In this document: positions 34,427 through 43,709 of the stretch, piece after piece
How the letters are laid out: each line of letters starts with the position of its first letter
Position numbering within the stretch: the stretch's first letter is position 1
From: Gillisella vitis
GTDB lineage: Bacteria; Pseudomonadota; Alphaproteobacteria; Rhizobiales; Rhizobiaceae
Direction of reading: 5' to 3'
Length of the DNA: 64,000 bases
Assembly: GCF_001541345.2 (NCBI RefSeq)
Contig: NZ_LMVL02000010.1
Location: 1 to 64,000 of the forward strand
Translations under genes and position numbers: made by a program
Notes under the pieces: generated by a model
What the model was told of the DNA's origin: nothing
The model's database searches: none
Seen by the model: only the letters and a program-made list of their open reading frames with translations

Positions 34427-36100
34427 TCAATTGCCCAGAATGCCGGGCAGGCGCAGGCCTTTTTCCTTGGCGCAATCCAGTGCAATGTCATAGCCCGCAT
34501 CGGCGTGGCGCATGACGCCGGTGGCCGGGTCGTTCCACAACACCCGCTCCAAGCGCCGTGCTGCATCATCGGTGCCATCGGCGCAGATCACCATGCCCGA
34601 GTGCTGGCTAAAGCCCATGCCAACCCCGCCGCCATGGTGCAGCGACACCCATGTGGCACCGGAGGCGCAATTGAGCAGCGCGTTCAGGAGCGGCCAGTCG
34701 GAGACCGCATCCGAGCCATCTTTCATCGCTTCGGTTTCGCGGTTGGGCGAGGCAACAGAGCCGGAATCGAGATGGTCACGGCCAATCACCACCGGGGCTT
34801 TCAGCTCGCCACTGCGGACCATTTCGTTGAAGGCCAGACCGAGTTTATGGCGATCGCCCAGACCGACCCAGCAGATGCGGGCAGGCAGGCCCTGAAAGGC
34901 AATGCGCTCGCGGGCCATATCCAGCCAATTGTGCAGGTGCTTGTTGTCGGGCAACAATTCTTTCACCTTGGCATCGGTCTTGTAAATATCCTCTGGATCA
35001 CCCGACAGGGCTGCCCAGCGGAACGGACCAATGCCCCGGCAAAACAGCGGGCGGATATAGGCAGGCACAAAACCGGGGAAGGCAAAGGCATTTTCCAGCC
35101 CTTCTTCCTTGGCGACTTGGCGGATATTGTTGCCATAATCCAGCGTGGGCACGCCCATGTTCCAGAAATCCACCATGGCGGCGACATGCACTTTCATAGA
35201 TGCACGAGCGGCACGCTCCACCGCCTTCGGATCGCTCTCCTGCTTGGCGCGCCACTCGGCAACGGTCCAGCCAGACGGCAGATAGCCATTGATCGGGTCA
35301 TGGGCAGAGGTCTGGTCGGTGACAATATCGGGGCGGATACCGCGCTTGACCAGTTCCGGGAAGATGTCGGCGGCATTGCCGATCAGGCCCACGGATTTGG
35401 CTTCTCCAGCCTTGGTCCATTGGTCAATCAGCGCTAAGGCCTCATCCAGCGTGTGGGCCTTGGCATCGACATAACGGGTGCGAAGACGAAAATCGACACG
35501 GGTTTCATCGCATTCCACCGCAAGGCAGCAAGCGCCAGCCATAACGGCTGCTAGCGGCTGTGCGCCACCCATGCCGCCGAGTCCACCCGTTAGTATCCAC
35601 TTACCTTTGAGGTTGCCGTCATAGTGCTGACGACCAGCTTCCACAAAGGTTTCATAGGTGCCTTGCACAATGCCTTGGGTGCCAATGTAGATCCACGAGC
35701 CTGCGGTCATCTGGCCATACATGGCCAGTCCCTTCTTATCCAGCTCGTTGAAATGATCCCATGTGGCCCAATGGGGCACGAGGTTGGAATTGGCAATCAG
35801 CACCCGTGGGGCATCCTTGTGGGTGCGGAACACACCGACAGGCTTGCCCGATTGTACAATAAGGGTCTCTTCTTCGGTGAGGGTTTTCAGCGTGGCAACA
35901 ATGCGGTCAAAATCCTCCCAGGTGCGGGCGGCGCGGCCAATGCCGCCATAAACCACCAGCTCATGCGGACGCTCGGCCACGTCGGGGTCGAGATTGTTCA
36001 TCAACATGCGCAAGGGAGCTTCGGTCATCCAGCTCTTGGCAGTCAACTCGGTTCCGGTTGCGGCCCGCACATCGCGGATATTGTGGCGTGGATTGGTCAT
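34427..36100 (-). CDS. hutU: Urocanate hydratase (urocanase)
   Basis: Urocanase, 557 aa, the usual length, converts urocanate to imidazolonepropionate in the second step of histidine breakdown, using tightly bound NAD+ as electrophile. Family blocks include ELVVYGGIGRAARTWEDF, YGQMTAGSWIYIGTQGIVQGTYE, GGLGGMGGAQPLA, and the late region WVSLHHGGGVGMGFSQHSGM with the conserved HHGGG. ATG 36100 lies 6 nt after GGGGGA and is preferred to ATG 36106, which overlaps the hutG stop as ATGA. It is the fourth gene of the hut run. Confidence 0.96.
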   Translation of the reverse strand: MTNPRHNIRDVRAATGTELTAKSWMTEAPLRMLMNNLDPDVAERPHELVVYGGIGRAARTWEDFDRIVATLKTLTEEETLIVQSGKPVGVFRTHKDAPRVLIANSNLVPHWATWDHFNELDKKGLAMYGQMTAGSWIYIGTQGIVQGTYETFVEAGRQHYDGNLKGKWILTGGLGGMGGAQPLAAVMAGACCLAVECDETRVDFRLRTRYVDAKAHTLDEALALIDQWTKAGEAKSVGLIGNAADIFPELVKRGIRPDIVTDQTSAHDPINGYLPSGWTVAEWRAKQESDPKAVERAARASMKVHVAAMVDFWNMGVPTLDYGNNIRQVAKEEGLENAFAFPGFVPAYIRPLFCRGIGPFRWAALSGDPEDIYKTDAKVKELLPDNKHLHNWLDMARERIAFQGLPARICWVGLGDRHKLGLAFNEMVRSGELKAPVVIGRDHLDSGSVASPNRETEAMKDGSDAVSDWPLLNALLNCASGATWVSLHHGGGVGMGFSQHSGMVICADGTDDAARRLERVLWNDPATGVMRHADAGYDIALDCAKEKGLRLPGILGN

Positions 36101-36102
36101 GA

Positions 36103-36909
36103 TCATTCCCCCTTTTGTTTCAGTTGAAACGCAATCTGTTCGATCCGCTCCAGAATGGCTTTGAGATGTATGCGCAAACGACCTGCCTTGTGTTCATCAT
36201 AGGCAAAGGGAGGTGCTTCGCTGGCAAGGTGTGAGGCTTGCGCCAGCTCCATCTGAATGGCGTGGACGCCCGTGTCAGGCTTACCATAATGGCGCGTGGT
36301 CCAGCCGCCTTTGAAGCGGCCGTTGAGGATGGAGGTGTAACCGTCCGCTGACGCTGCAATTTCAACGGTTGCCGCTTCAATGGCGGCATCGCAGGTCCGG
36401 CCCATATCGGTGCCGATGTTGAAATCCGGCAAGCGGCCTTCAAACAAAAAGGGGATGTTGGCGCGGATGGAGTGGCAATCATACAGCACGGCCACGCCAT
36501 GGATGGCTTTTACCCGCTCGAGCTCAGCCAAAAGGGCTGCGTGATAGGGCGCGTGAAAGGCGCTCAGGCGTTCAGCAATATCCGCCTCAGTGGAGCCTTC
36601 GGTCCAGATTGGCTTTCCGTCGAAATCCGTATCCGGGATCAACCCCGTGGTGTTTTGCCCCGGATAGAGGCTCACCCCCGCAGGATCACGATTGGCATCA
36701 ATCACATAGCGATGGAACGTGGCGCGCACCGTGGTGACGTTTGGCAGCAAGTCTTTGTACAGATTGTGGATATGCCAATCGGTGTCAGCCAGCAATTTGC
36801 CGTTGTCGTTGAGGCGGTCCCATATGGCGGATGGCACATCCGTTCCCGTGTGCGGGAAGGCGAGGATGACCGGGGAGGTGCCTTGGGTGATTTCGAAAAT
36901 GTTGGACAT
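36103..36909 (-). CDS. hutG: N-formylglutamate amidohydrolase
   Basis: A 268-aa FGase family enzyme that releases formate and glutamate from N-formylglutamate, the last step of the five-step histidine pathway that also uses hutF. Visible: ILAFPHTGTDVP at the N terminus (metal-ligand His), DTDWHIHNLY, YVIDANRDPAGVSLYPGQNT and YDCHSIRANIP. An ATGA overlap leads to hutU. A 203-bp spacer carrying an inverted-repeat element separates it from hutH, so it might also have its own promoter. Confidence 0.93.
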   Translation of the reverse strand: MSNIFEITQGTSPVILAFPHTGTDVPSAIWDRLNDNGKLLADTDWHIHNLYKDLLPNVTTVRATFHRYVIDANRDPAGVSLYPGQNTTGLIPDTDFDGKPIWTEGSTEADIAERLSAFHAPYHAALLAELERVKAIHGVAVLYDCHSIRANIPFLFEGRLPDFNIGTDMGRTCDAAIEAATVEIAASADGYTSILNGRFKGGWTTRHYGKPDTGVHAIQMELAQASHLASEAPPFAYDEHKAGRLRIHLKAILERIEQIAFQLKQKGE

Positions 36910-36940
36910 TTAAAATGATCTCCCTTGGCGGCTGGAGTTA

Positions 36941-37084
36941 CCCCCCTCTGTCCTGCCGGACATCTCCCCCTCAAGGGGGGAGATCAGCAAGACGCGATGC
37001 CGAGTTCCATTATTTGGCCCCGCACGTTTCAACGAGTCGATCTCCCCCCTTGAGGGGGAGATGGTCGGCAGACCAGAGGGGGGT
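36941..37084. repeat. Inverted-repeat element between hutH and hutG, copy 1
   Basis: Two short palindromes of the type atctccccctcaagggggg / ccccccttgagggggagat face each other, each with a flanking ccctctg or cagaggg tract. Together they make arms of about 46 bp with a spacer of about 54 bp. A related element lies at 41373-41550. It looks like a small non-autonomous mobile repeat with no coding capacity. Confidence 0.7.
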
Positions 37085-37112
37085 AGGCCCCAGATAAAAA
37101 CGCCCATTGCTC

Positions 37113-38648
37113 TCACCCCTCCAACCCCGGCAAAATCCCGGCCGATACACTGCCCACCAAAGCCCCATCGGCCACCAGTGCGCTGGCCGCCGCCAAATCC
37201 GGTGCCATAAACCGATCTTCCTCCAGCGTTGGCACAACGGCACGCAGGGTCTCAATGGCCTTTTGCAGCTCTGGGCTGGTGGTCAGGGGGCTACGAAACT
37301 CCACGCCTTGGGCTGCGGTCAAAGCCTCAATGCCAATGATGGCAAACAGATTTTCGGTCATTTGCAACAGGCGGCGTGCGCCATGGCAGGCCATGGAGAC
37401 ATGGTCTTCCTGATTGGCCGAAGTTGGTGTGCTATCCACCGAAGCCGGATGGGCCATCTGCTTGTTTTCGCTCATCAGCGCGGCAGAGGTGACTTCGGCA
37501 ATCATAAGACCGGAATTCAGGCCCGGCTTTTTCGCCAAAAACGCAGGCAAACCATAGGACAGGGTCGGGTCCACCAACAGCGCGATGCGTCTTTGTGAAA
37601 TCGCCCCAATTTCACACACGGCAATGGCAATCTGGTCGGCTGCAAAAGCCACTGGCTCGGCGTGGAAATTGCCGCCAGACACCACAGTATCATCTGAGAG
37701 CACCAGCGGATTATCCGTCACCGCATTGGCCTCGATTTCCAGGGTCCGCGCCGTCATCCGCAGCAGATCAAGGCAGGCACCATCCACCTGCGGCTGGCAG
37801 CGGATGCAATAGGGGTCTTGGACGCGCTCATCGCCATCCAGATGGCTCTGGCGGATAACCGAGCCTTCCAGCAAGGCCCGCAAGCTTGCGGCGGTATCAA
37901 TCTGGCCCTTGTGGCCGCGCAGCGTGTGAATATGGGCTGTAAACGGTGCCGACGACCCCATGGCCGCGTCCGTGGACATCGCCCCGGTAATCAGCGCTGC
38001 TTGCGCGGCGCGATGGGCGCGGAAAAGGCCAGCCAAGGCCAAGGCGGTGGAGGCCTGCGTGCCATTGATCAGCGCCAGTCCTTCCTTGGCGGCAAGCGTC
38101 ACGGGCGTTAGGCCCGCCCGTTCCAGCGCAATCTTGCCCGGCAGTTTCTCGCCCTGATAGAAGGCTTCTGCCTCACCCATCATCACTGCGGCCATATGGG
38201 CCAGCGGGGCGAGATCGCCAGAAGCACCCACGGAACCCTTTTCCGGGATCAGCGGAATGACGCCCTTTTCCAGCATGGCTTCAATCAACCGCACCAGCTC
38301 CAGCCGCACGCCAGAAGCGCCACGGCCCAGCGAAATCAGCTTCAACGACAAGATCAGCCGCACAATATTCTCTGCCAGCGGCGCACCGACGCCGCAGCAA
38401 TGGGAGAGAATGAGATTGCGCTGAAGCGTGGCGGTATCGGCGGCATCGATCTTGATGGAAGCCAGTTTGCCAAAGCCGGTGTTGACGCCGTACACCGGCT
38501 CATTGCCCGCAGCAATGGCGGCAATGCGGGCGGCTGCCCGCTCAATGCCCGCATCAAAGCTGCGATCCAGCACAGCAGGCTCACCATGCCAGTAGATTTT
38601 CGCCAGATCGGCCAGCGGCACAGAGCCGGGGTAAAGGGTAATGGTCAT
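37113..38648 (-). CDS. hutH: Histidine ammonia-lyase
   Basis: The first enzyme of the pathway, 511 aa, which removes ammonia from L-histidine to give urocanate. The MIO electrophile forms from A142-S143-G144 in GSVGASGDLAPLAH; Y53 in YGVNTGFG is the catalytic tyrosine. QEDHVSM lies near 418. The length is that of the family. It begins 15 bp after the hutI stop and is cytoplasmic, as a homotetramer in known cases. Confidence 0.97.
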   Translation of the reverse strand: MTITLYPGSVPLADLAKIYWHGEPAVLDRSFDAGIERAAARIAAIAAGNEPVYGVNTGFGKLASIKIDAADTATLQRNLILSHCCGVGAPLAENIVRLILSLKLISLGRGASGVRLELVRLIEAMLEKGVIPLIPEKGSVGASGDLAPLAHMAAVMMGEAEAFYQGEKLPGKIALERAGLTPVTLAAKEGLALINGTQASTALALAGLFRAHRAAQAALITGAMSTDAAMGSSAPFTAHIHTLRGHKGQIDTAASLRALLEGSVIRQSHLDGDERVQDPYCIRCQPQVDGACLDLLRMTARTLEIEANAVTDNPLVLSDDTVVSGGNFHAEPVAFAADQIAIAVCEIGAISQRRIALLVDPTLSYGLPAFLAKKPGLNSGLMIAEVTSAALMSENKQMAHPASVDSTPTSANQEDHVSMACHGARRLLQMTENLFAIIGIEALTAAQGVEFRSPLTTSPELQKAIETLRAVVPTLEEDRFMAPDLAAASALVADGALVGSVSAGILPGLEG

Positions 38649-38663
38649 AATGGCCCCTTGTTG

Positions 38664-39884
38664 TTAGGTGTCTTGGCCGCGCCACACCCGCGCATAAAGC
38701 GGGTTGAAGCCCATGCGGTAGACAAGCTCAGACAGTTCAGAAATATCCCAGATGGCAAGATCAGCCGATTTTCCGGCTTCCAGCGTGCCAATCTCATCCA
38801 GCCGACCCAGTGCACGGGCGGCCTCGCGGGTCACGCCCGCTACGCACTCTTCCACCGTCATGCCAAACAGGGTGGCCCCCATGTTCATGGTCAGCAGTAG
38901 CGAGGTGAGCGGCGAGGTGCCGGGGTTGTTGTCGGTCGCCAGTGCCATTTTGGTGCCGTGTTGGCGGAAGAGATCAATCGGCGGCTTTTTTGTCTCGCGG
39001 ATAAAGTAGAAGGCACCCGGCAGCAGCACCGCCACGGTGCCAGCCTTGGCCATGGCGTCAGCGCCTGCCGCATCTGTATATTCCAAATGATCAGCCGAAA
39101 GTGCGCCATAGTCTGCGGCAAGGGCGGCACCAGAGAGATTGGACAGCTGATCGGCATGCAGTTTTACCGGCAGGCCCAAAGCCTGTGCCGCATCAAACAC
39201 CACGCGCATCTCATCGGGTAAAAAGGCAATGCCCTCGCAAAAGCCATCCACGGCATCAACAAGCTGTTCCGCATGGGCAGCTTTCAGCCCGGGAAGCACC
39301 ACCTCGCGGATAAAATCACCATTGCGGCCCTTATAGTCTGCGGGCGTGGCATGGGCACCGAGATAGGTGGTGGTGACGGAAACAGGGCGGGCATCACCGA
39401 GTTTTTTTGCTGCCCGCAGCATTTTCAGCTCATCTTCCACCGTCAATCCATAACCGGATTTGACCTCAATGGTGGTGACGCCTTCCGCGATCAGGGCATC
39501 CAGTCGCGGAAGAGTCTCACGCAGCAAATCCGCTTCACTGGCTGCTCGTACCTTGGATACGGATGAGACAATGCCACCACCCGCCCGGGCAATCTCTTCG
39601 TAGCTTGCCCCTGCCAGCCGCATTTCAAATTCATGGGCGCGGTTGCCTGCATGCACCAGATGGGTGTGGCAATCCACCAGACCGGGGGTAATCCAGCGCC
39701 CCTCGCAATCGGTGACCTCGGCAGCATTCAGCAGGCTGATCGGTAGTTCCGCCATTGGCCCAGCGTAGACGATCTGCCCCCCACGCACCATCAGCGCGGC
39801 ATCTTCAATAATGCCGAGGCCTGAAAGTTGCGGATTGAGCGTTGCCAACCGCGCATTGGTGAAGATGCGATCCCGATGTGTCAT
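38664..39884 (-). CDS. hutI: Imidazolonepropionase
   Basis: A 406-aa amidohydrolase-superfamily enzyme that opens imidazolonepropionate to N-formimino-glutamate. Metal ligands lie in VDCHTHLVHAG (H73, H75) near the N terminus, with LHADQLSN and ALATDNNPGTSP (metal-binding Asp) later. TYLGAHATP and the SADHLEYT segment are typical of HutI. It is the first gene of hutI-H-G-U-D and is divergent from hutF; an operator-like TGTATATAC site sits between them. Confidence 0.96.
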   Translation of the reverse strand: MTHRDRIFTNARLATLNPQLSGLGIIEDAALMVRGGQIVYAGPMAELPISLLNAAEVTDCEGRWITPGLVDCHTHLVHAGNRAHEFEMRLAGASYEEIARAGGGIVSSVSKVRAASEADLLRETLPRLDALIAEGVTTIEVKSGYGLTVEDELKMLRAAKKLGDARPVSVTTTYLGAHATPADYKGRNGDFIREVVLPGLKAAHAEQLVDAVDGFCEGIAFLPDEMRVVFDAAQALGLPVKLHADQLSNLSGAALAADYGALSADHLEYTDAAGADAMAKAGTVAVLLPGAFYFIRETKKPPIDLFRQHGTKMALATDNNPGTSPLTSLLLTMNMGATLFGMTVEECVAGVTREAARALGRLDEIGTLEAGKSADLAIWDISELSELVYRMGFNPLYARVWRGQDT

Positions 39885-39940
39885 GCTGATCCCTTGTTAT
39901 TGCCGTTCAGGCTGCATTGCGCCCAATCGATTTTCCTATT

Positions 39941-39952
39941 ATGTATATACTT
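39941..39952. promoter_or_regulatory. Candidate HutC operator between hutI and hutF
   Basis: ATGTATATACTT in the 109-bp divergent spacer closely resembles the TGTATATACA core bound by GntR-type HutC repressors. One site here could control both hutI-H-G-U-D and hutF. Repression relieved by urocanate is known for the family. Confidence 0.55.
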
Positions 39953-39993
39953 AATGGGCCAAGGCGCAAGTCCGAAAATGAGAGGGGAAAGCC

Positions 39994-41343
39994 ATGACGA
40001 CACTCCATGCAAAACAGGCGCTGCTGCCGGATGGTTGGGCCAAGGATGTGCGGCTGACGCTGAAAGGCCGCTCCATTTCAGCCATTGAGCAGGGTGTTGA
40101 GGCGCAAGCGGGCGATGAACGGCATGCGACTGTGCTGCCCACCATGGCCAATCTGCACAGCCACGCCTTTCAGCGTGGCATGGCGGGCTTGGCGGAGCTG
40201 CGCGGGCCGGACAATGACAGCTTCTGGAGCTGGCGCACGGTGATGTATCGCTTTGCGCTCACCATGAATCCGGAACAGATGCAGGCCATTGCCGCCCAAC
40301 TGTATGTGGAAATGCTGGAGGCCGGATTTGGCCGGGTGGGCGAGTTTCACTATCTCCACCACGACCGCGATGGCAGCCCGTACAATAACCGCGCCGAGAT
40401 GGCGGAGCGGATTGTGGGAGCAGTGGAAGAAACTGGCATTGGCCTTACACTCCTGCCTGTGTTTTATGCTCATTCCGGCTTTGGTGGACTGGCTCCCAAT
40501 GAGGGCCAGCGGCGGTTTATCAATGATGTCGATGGTTTTGCAGAACTGTTGGAGGGGGCGAAAAAAGCCGCCTCAAATCTACCCGGTAGCATCACGGGCA
40601 TTGCCCCCCACAGCCTGCGGGCCGTGACGCCGGAAGAATTATCAGCCCTGCAACAGCTCTCATTCGATGGGCCAATCCATATTCATGTGGCCGAGCAGGT
40701 GAAGGAAGTGGAAGATTGCGTGGCGTGGTCTGGAAAGCGCCCGGTGCAATGGCTGCTGGACAATGCTGACCTTTCAAATCGCTGGTGCCTGATTCATGCC
40801 ACCCATATGACGGAGGATGAAACCGTGCGGATGGCAAAAAGCGGAGCCATTGCCGGTCTTTGCCCGATCACCGAGGCCAATCTGGGTGATGGCACATTCA
40901 ACGCCTCTGTGTTTTTGGAGCAGGGCGGGCGTCTTGGTATCGGCTCTGATTCCAACATCCTGATTGGTCTTGCCGACGAGCTGTGCCAGCTGGAATATTC
41001 GCAACGTCTGGCCCACCGCGCCCGCAATGTCATGGCTTTGCCGGGTGGATCGACAGGTCGGTATCTGTTTGATGGTGCCGTGGCAGGTGGCGCTGCGGCG
41101 TTGATGGCAGAGAGTGGGCTGGCGCTCGGCAAGCCTGCCGATCTTGTCAGCCTCAAGTCGCGCCATGATCTTGGTTTGAGTGGTGATCAGATTTTGGATA
41201 GTTTTCTCTTTGCCAATGGCGCAGCAGTCGATTGCGTTTGGGTCGGTGGCATCAAGCAGGTGGAAGCCGGGCGGCATGTTGCACGGGAGCGAATTGCGGC
41301 ACGGTTTGCTGGCGTGATGCGGGATTTGATGGCAGCGTTTTGA
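39994..41343 (+). CDS. hutF: Formimidoylglutamate deiminase
   Basis: An amidohydrolase of 449 aa that converts N-formimino-glutamate to N-formylglutamate plus ammonia; its presence with hutG shows the five-step pathway. The metal-binding motif is NLHSHAFQRGMAGL (H55, H57). FHYLHHDRDG, IHIHVAEQ, LIHATHMT and GIGSDSN (final Asp ligand) follow in order. It is divergent from hutI and is followed by an inverted-repeat element rather than a clear terminator. Confidence 0.95.
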   Translation: MTTLHAKQALLPDGWAKDVRLTLKGRSISAIEQGVEAQAGDERHATVLPTMANLHSHAFQRGMAGLAELRGPDNDSFWSWRTVMYRFALTMNPEQMQAIAAQLYVEMLEAGFGRVGEFHYLHHDRDGSPYNNRAEMAERIVGAVEETGIGLTLLPVFYAHSGFGGLAPNEGQRRFINDVDGFAELLEGAKKAASNLPGSITGIAPHSLRAVTPEELSALQQLSFDGPIHIHVAEQVKEVEDCVAWSGKRPVQWLLDNADLSNRWCLIHATHMTEDETVRMAKSGAIAGLCPITEANLGDGTFNASVFLEQGGRLGIGSDSNILIGLADELCQLEYSQRLAHRARNVMALPGGSTGRYLFDGAVAGGAAALMAESGLALGKPADLVSLKSRHDLGLSGDQILDSFLFANGAAVDCVWVGGIKQVEAGRHVARERIAARFAGVMRDLMAAF

Positions 41344-41372
41344 GGGGTGGAGTGGTTGGCGTTGGCGCAAGG

Positions 41373-41550
41373 CCCCCTCTGGCTTGCCAGCCATCTCCCC
41401 CTCAAGGGGGGAGATCGACTCCTTGCATATCTTCCGGTCCTCTTCAATGTGAGAGATATCGGTACGCAGCATCATGTCGTGGGAATGGACGTTTGCGCCT
41501 ATCTGATCTCCCCCCTTGAGGGGGAGATGGTCGGCAGACCAGAGGGGGGT
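41373..41550. repeat. Inverted-repeat element after hutF, copy 2
   Basis: This has the same arms as the element at 36941-37084: ccccctctgg-N-catctccccctcaagggg on the left and its inverse on the right, ending gtcggcagaccagagggggg. The spacer of about 85 bp is unrelated to that of copy 1. The two copies bracket hutH-hutI-hutF. Confidence 0.7.
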
Positions 41551-41564
41551 AAGCTTGCTCAGGT

Positions 41565-42926
41565 TTATTTGGCAATCCCACCATCCCGCGCCGCCACATA
41601 GCGATTGACCGGCATCGACAAGCCCAAATTTTCCCGCAGCGTCTTGCCCTCATACTCCTCCCGGAACAATCCGCGCCTGCGCAATTCCGGCAGCACCAGC
41701 CGCACAAAATCATTCAAGCTGGCAGGCAGGGTGGGCAGCATCAGAATAAAGCCATCGGCGGCCCCGGCCTGGAACCATTCTTCCATAAAATCGGCAATTT
41801 CGGTGGGGGTGCCGGTAATGCCGTTGCCGGTGCTTTTCTCGGCGTAAAAGCGGATCAACTCGCCAACGGTGTGGCCTTCCATGATGAAATCGCGCAGCCA
41901 CTCAAACATGGCTTTCGAGCCTTTTGGCTCTGCGGGCAGGCGATCCAGCGGGAAAGGCTGATCAAGCGCCACGCCAGAAAGATCGGCTTCCAGAAATTCG
42001 CCCAGCATCCAGCGGCCGACGTCGGGGTGCAGGTTATCGATCAGGAAATCGACCTTGGCTTGGGCTTCCGCTTTGGTTTCTCCGACATTGACCACCAAGC
42101 CGGGCATCAGCTTGAGGTCGTTGGTGGAACGGCCATATTTGGCCATGCGGCCTTTGATATTATCGGCAAAAGCCTTGTTGCGCTCCAGATTGGAGGCAAG
42201 GCTGAAGACGATTTCGGCGGTGCGGGCTGCCAGTTCCATACCGGCTTCCGAGCCGCCAGCCTGTGCAATCACCGGGCGGCCTTGCGGTGATGCGGCAATG
42301 TTGAGCGGGCCGCGCACCTGAAAATGCTTGCCCTTGTGGTTCAGCGTGTGCAGCTTGTTTTTATCGTGGTAAAGCCCGTTTGCCTTGTCCAGAACCAGAG
42401 CATCTTGCTCAAAACTGTCCCACAGGCCAAACACCACATCGACAAATTCCGAACCGCGCTCATAGCGCTCCGCATGCGGCGGCAGGCCCTCAAAGCCGTA
42501 GTTATAGCCCGTTTCATCGTGGTCGGAGGTCACCACATTCCAACAGGCCCGACCACCGCTCAAATGATCGATGGAGGCGAAAATGCGGGCAATATTGTAC
42601 GGCTCATAATAGCTGGTGGAGGCGGTGGCGACAAAGCCGAGCTTTTCCGTGAGCACGGACAGCGCCGAAATCAGCGATAGCGGCTCAAACCGGTTCATCT
42701 TGGTGGGCGAGCGGGCCAGTGCGTCTGCATCGCCGATGGCGGCGGCCGGGGAATCGGCCAGGAACATGAAGTCGAATTTCGCCGCTTCCGAGATTTTCGC
42801 CACGTTGAGCAGGTGATCAATCTTGTTGGCCCCATTCACATCGGCATCTGGGTGCCTCCACGCTGCCGGGTTGAAACCGAAAGTGTAGACGAAGGTTCCA
42901 AGTTTCAATGTGTCGGTGCGGGCCAT
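41565..42926 (-). CDS. LLM flavin-dependent monooxygenase (NtaA/DszA-type)
   Basis: A luciferase-like monooxygenase of 453 aa in the NtaA/SnaA/DszA/SoxA group. It begins LKLGTFVYTFGFNPAAWRHP with AKISEAAKFDFMFLADSP next; SVLTEKLGFVATASTSYYEPYNIAR and HLSGGRACWNVVTSDHDE are family hallmarks. Such enzymes use FMNH2 from a separate reductase and often attack amines, thioethers or N-linked compounds. It lies 33 bp downstream of hutC and the ABC importer, so its substrate may be imported by that system. No flavin reductase is adjacent. The substrate is unknown. Confidence 0.88.
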   Translation of the reverse strand: MARTDTLKLGTFVYTFGFNPAAWRHPDADVNGANKIDHLLNVAKISEAAKFDFMFLADSPAAAIGDADALARSPTKMNRFEPLSLISALSVLTEKLGFVATASTSYYEPYNIARIFASIDHLSGGRACWNVVTSDHDETGYNYGFEGLPPHAERYERGSEFVDVVFGLWDSFEQDALVLDKANGLYHDKNKLHTLNHKGKHFQVRGPLNIAASPQGRPVIAQAGGSEAGMELAARTAEIVFSLASNLERNKAFADNIKGRMAKYGRSTNDLKLMPGLVVNVGETKAEAQAKVDFLIDNLHPDVGRWMLGEFLEADLSGVALDQPFPLDRLPAEPKGSKAMFEWLRDFIMEGHTVGELIRFYAEKSTGNGITGTPTEIADFMEEWFQAGAADGFILMLPTLPASLNDFVRLVLPELRRRGLFREEYEGKTLRENLGLSMPVNRYVAARDGGIAK

Positions 42927-42959
42927 GGCGATGTCTTCTCTTTGATCAGGCAGTGGGGA

Positions 42960-43709
42960 TCAGGCAGGAGTGGAAAGGCGTTGTGAAGGGGTGAAGCGGG
43001 CGGTGACGGCATGGCTGGCACCGGGATAGGTCAGGCGCACTTGGGTGACTGTTTCATCCAGCCGCCATGTCTGGCGCTCCACCACCAGAACCGGGGTATT
43101 TGGTGCAATGGTCAAGATTTCTGCCGCCGTCTCATTGGCCGCTTCGGCGGCAATGCGATGTTCGGCGGCATTCCAGGGAATATGGTCCAGCAGCCACGGG
43201 CCAGGGGCAAGATCGGTAAAATCGGCGTCTGCCGCTTGTGGCACCACGCCGAGATTAATGATGCGCTCTTCCAGGCAAAAGGGTTGATTATTGGCATAAT
43301 GCAGGCAGGTGAGGGCCAGCAGCTTGCGGCGCGGTGCAAGAGACAGGTTTTCGCACTCTGTCTTGGTCGGAGGACGGATCGTTCGCGACAGAATGCGATG
43401 ATGGTAGGTCTTCTCTAACGAAATGACTTCATCGCGGATGTCGTAAATTTCCAGAATGGCGCTTTGTGAGTTCTGCGGCATGACGATGCTGCCGGTCTTG
43501 CGCTTGCGCAGCACAAGGCCTGCGCGGGCAAGCTGGGTCAGCACCTTGTTGACGGTCATGCGTGAGCAGGCATATGTCTCGGCCAGCACCTGTTCGGACG
43601 GAATTTTATAGCCCGGCGGCCATCGGCTTGAGAGAATATTGCTCTCAATGTCATCCAGAATACGCTGGTGCAGCGATTTGCTGCGAGTGTCGTTGTCGTC
43701 AGTCATCAT
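42960..43709 (-). CDS. hutC: HutC: GntR-family histidine utilisation repressor
   Basis: A 249-aa GntR/HutC regulator. The N-terminal winged helix reads QRILDDIESNILSSRWPPGY, KIPSEQVLAETYACSRMTVN; the UTRA ligand-binding domain follows (SLEKTYHHRILSRTI to the end). HutC in other bacteria binds urocanate and releases TGTATATACA-like operators; such sites occur before hutI/hutF and before the ABC operon. The gene overlaps the ABC ATPase gene by ATGA, so it is expressed with the importer and probably autoregulated. Confidence 0.92.
   Translation of the reverse strand: MMTDDNDTRSKSLHQRILDDIESNILSSRWPPGYKIPSEQVLAETYACSRMTVNKVLTQLARAGLVLRKRKTGSIVMPQNSQSAILEIYDIRDEVISLEKTYHHRILSRTIRPPTKTECENLSLAPRRKLLALTCLHYANNQPFCLEERIINLGVVPQAADADFTDLAPGPWLLDHIPWNAAEHRIAAEAANETAAEILTIAPNTPVLVVERQTWRLDETVTQVRLTYPGASHAVTARFTPSQRLSTPA

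Noticed and set aside
34505..35437. 310-codon plus-strand frame antisense to hutU
   Set aside because: hutU is unmistakable; the antisense frame has no domain and no start signal.
36941..41550. hutH-hutI-hutF as a composite transposon between repeat elements
   Set aside because: No transposase, no target-site duplication seen, and hut gene order fits vertical inheritance.
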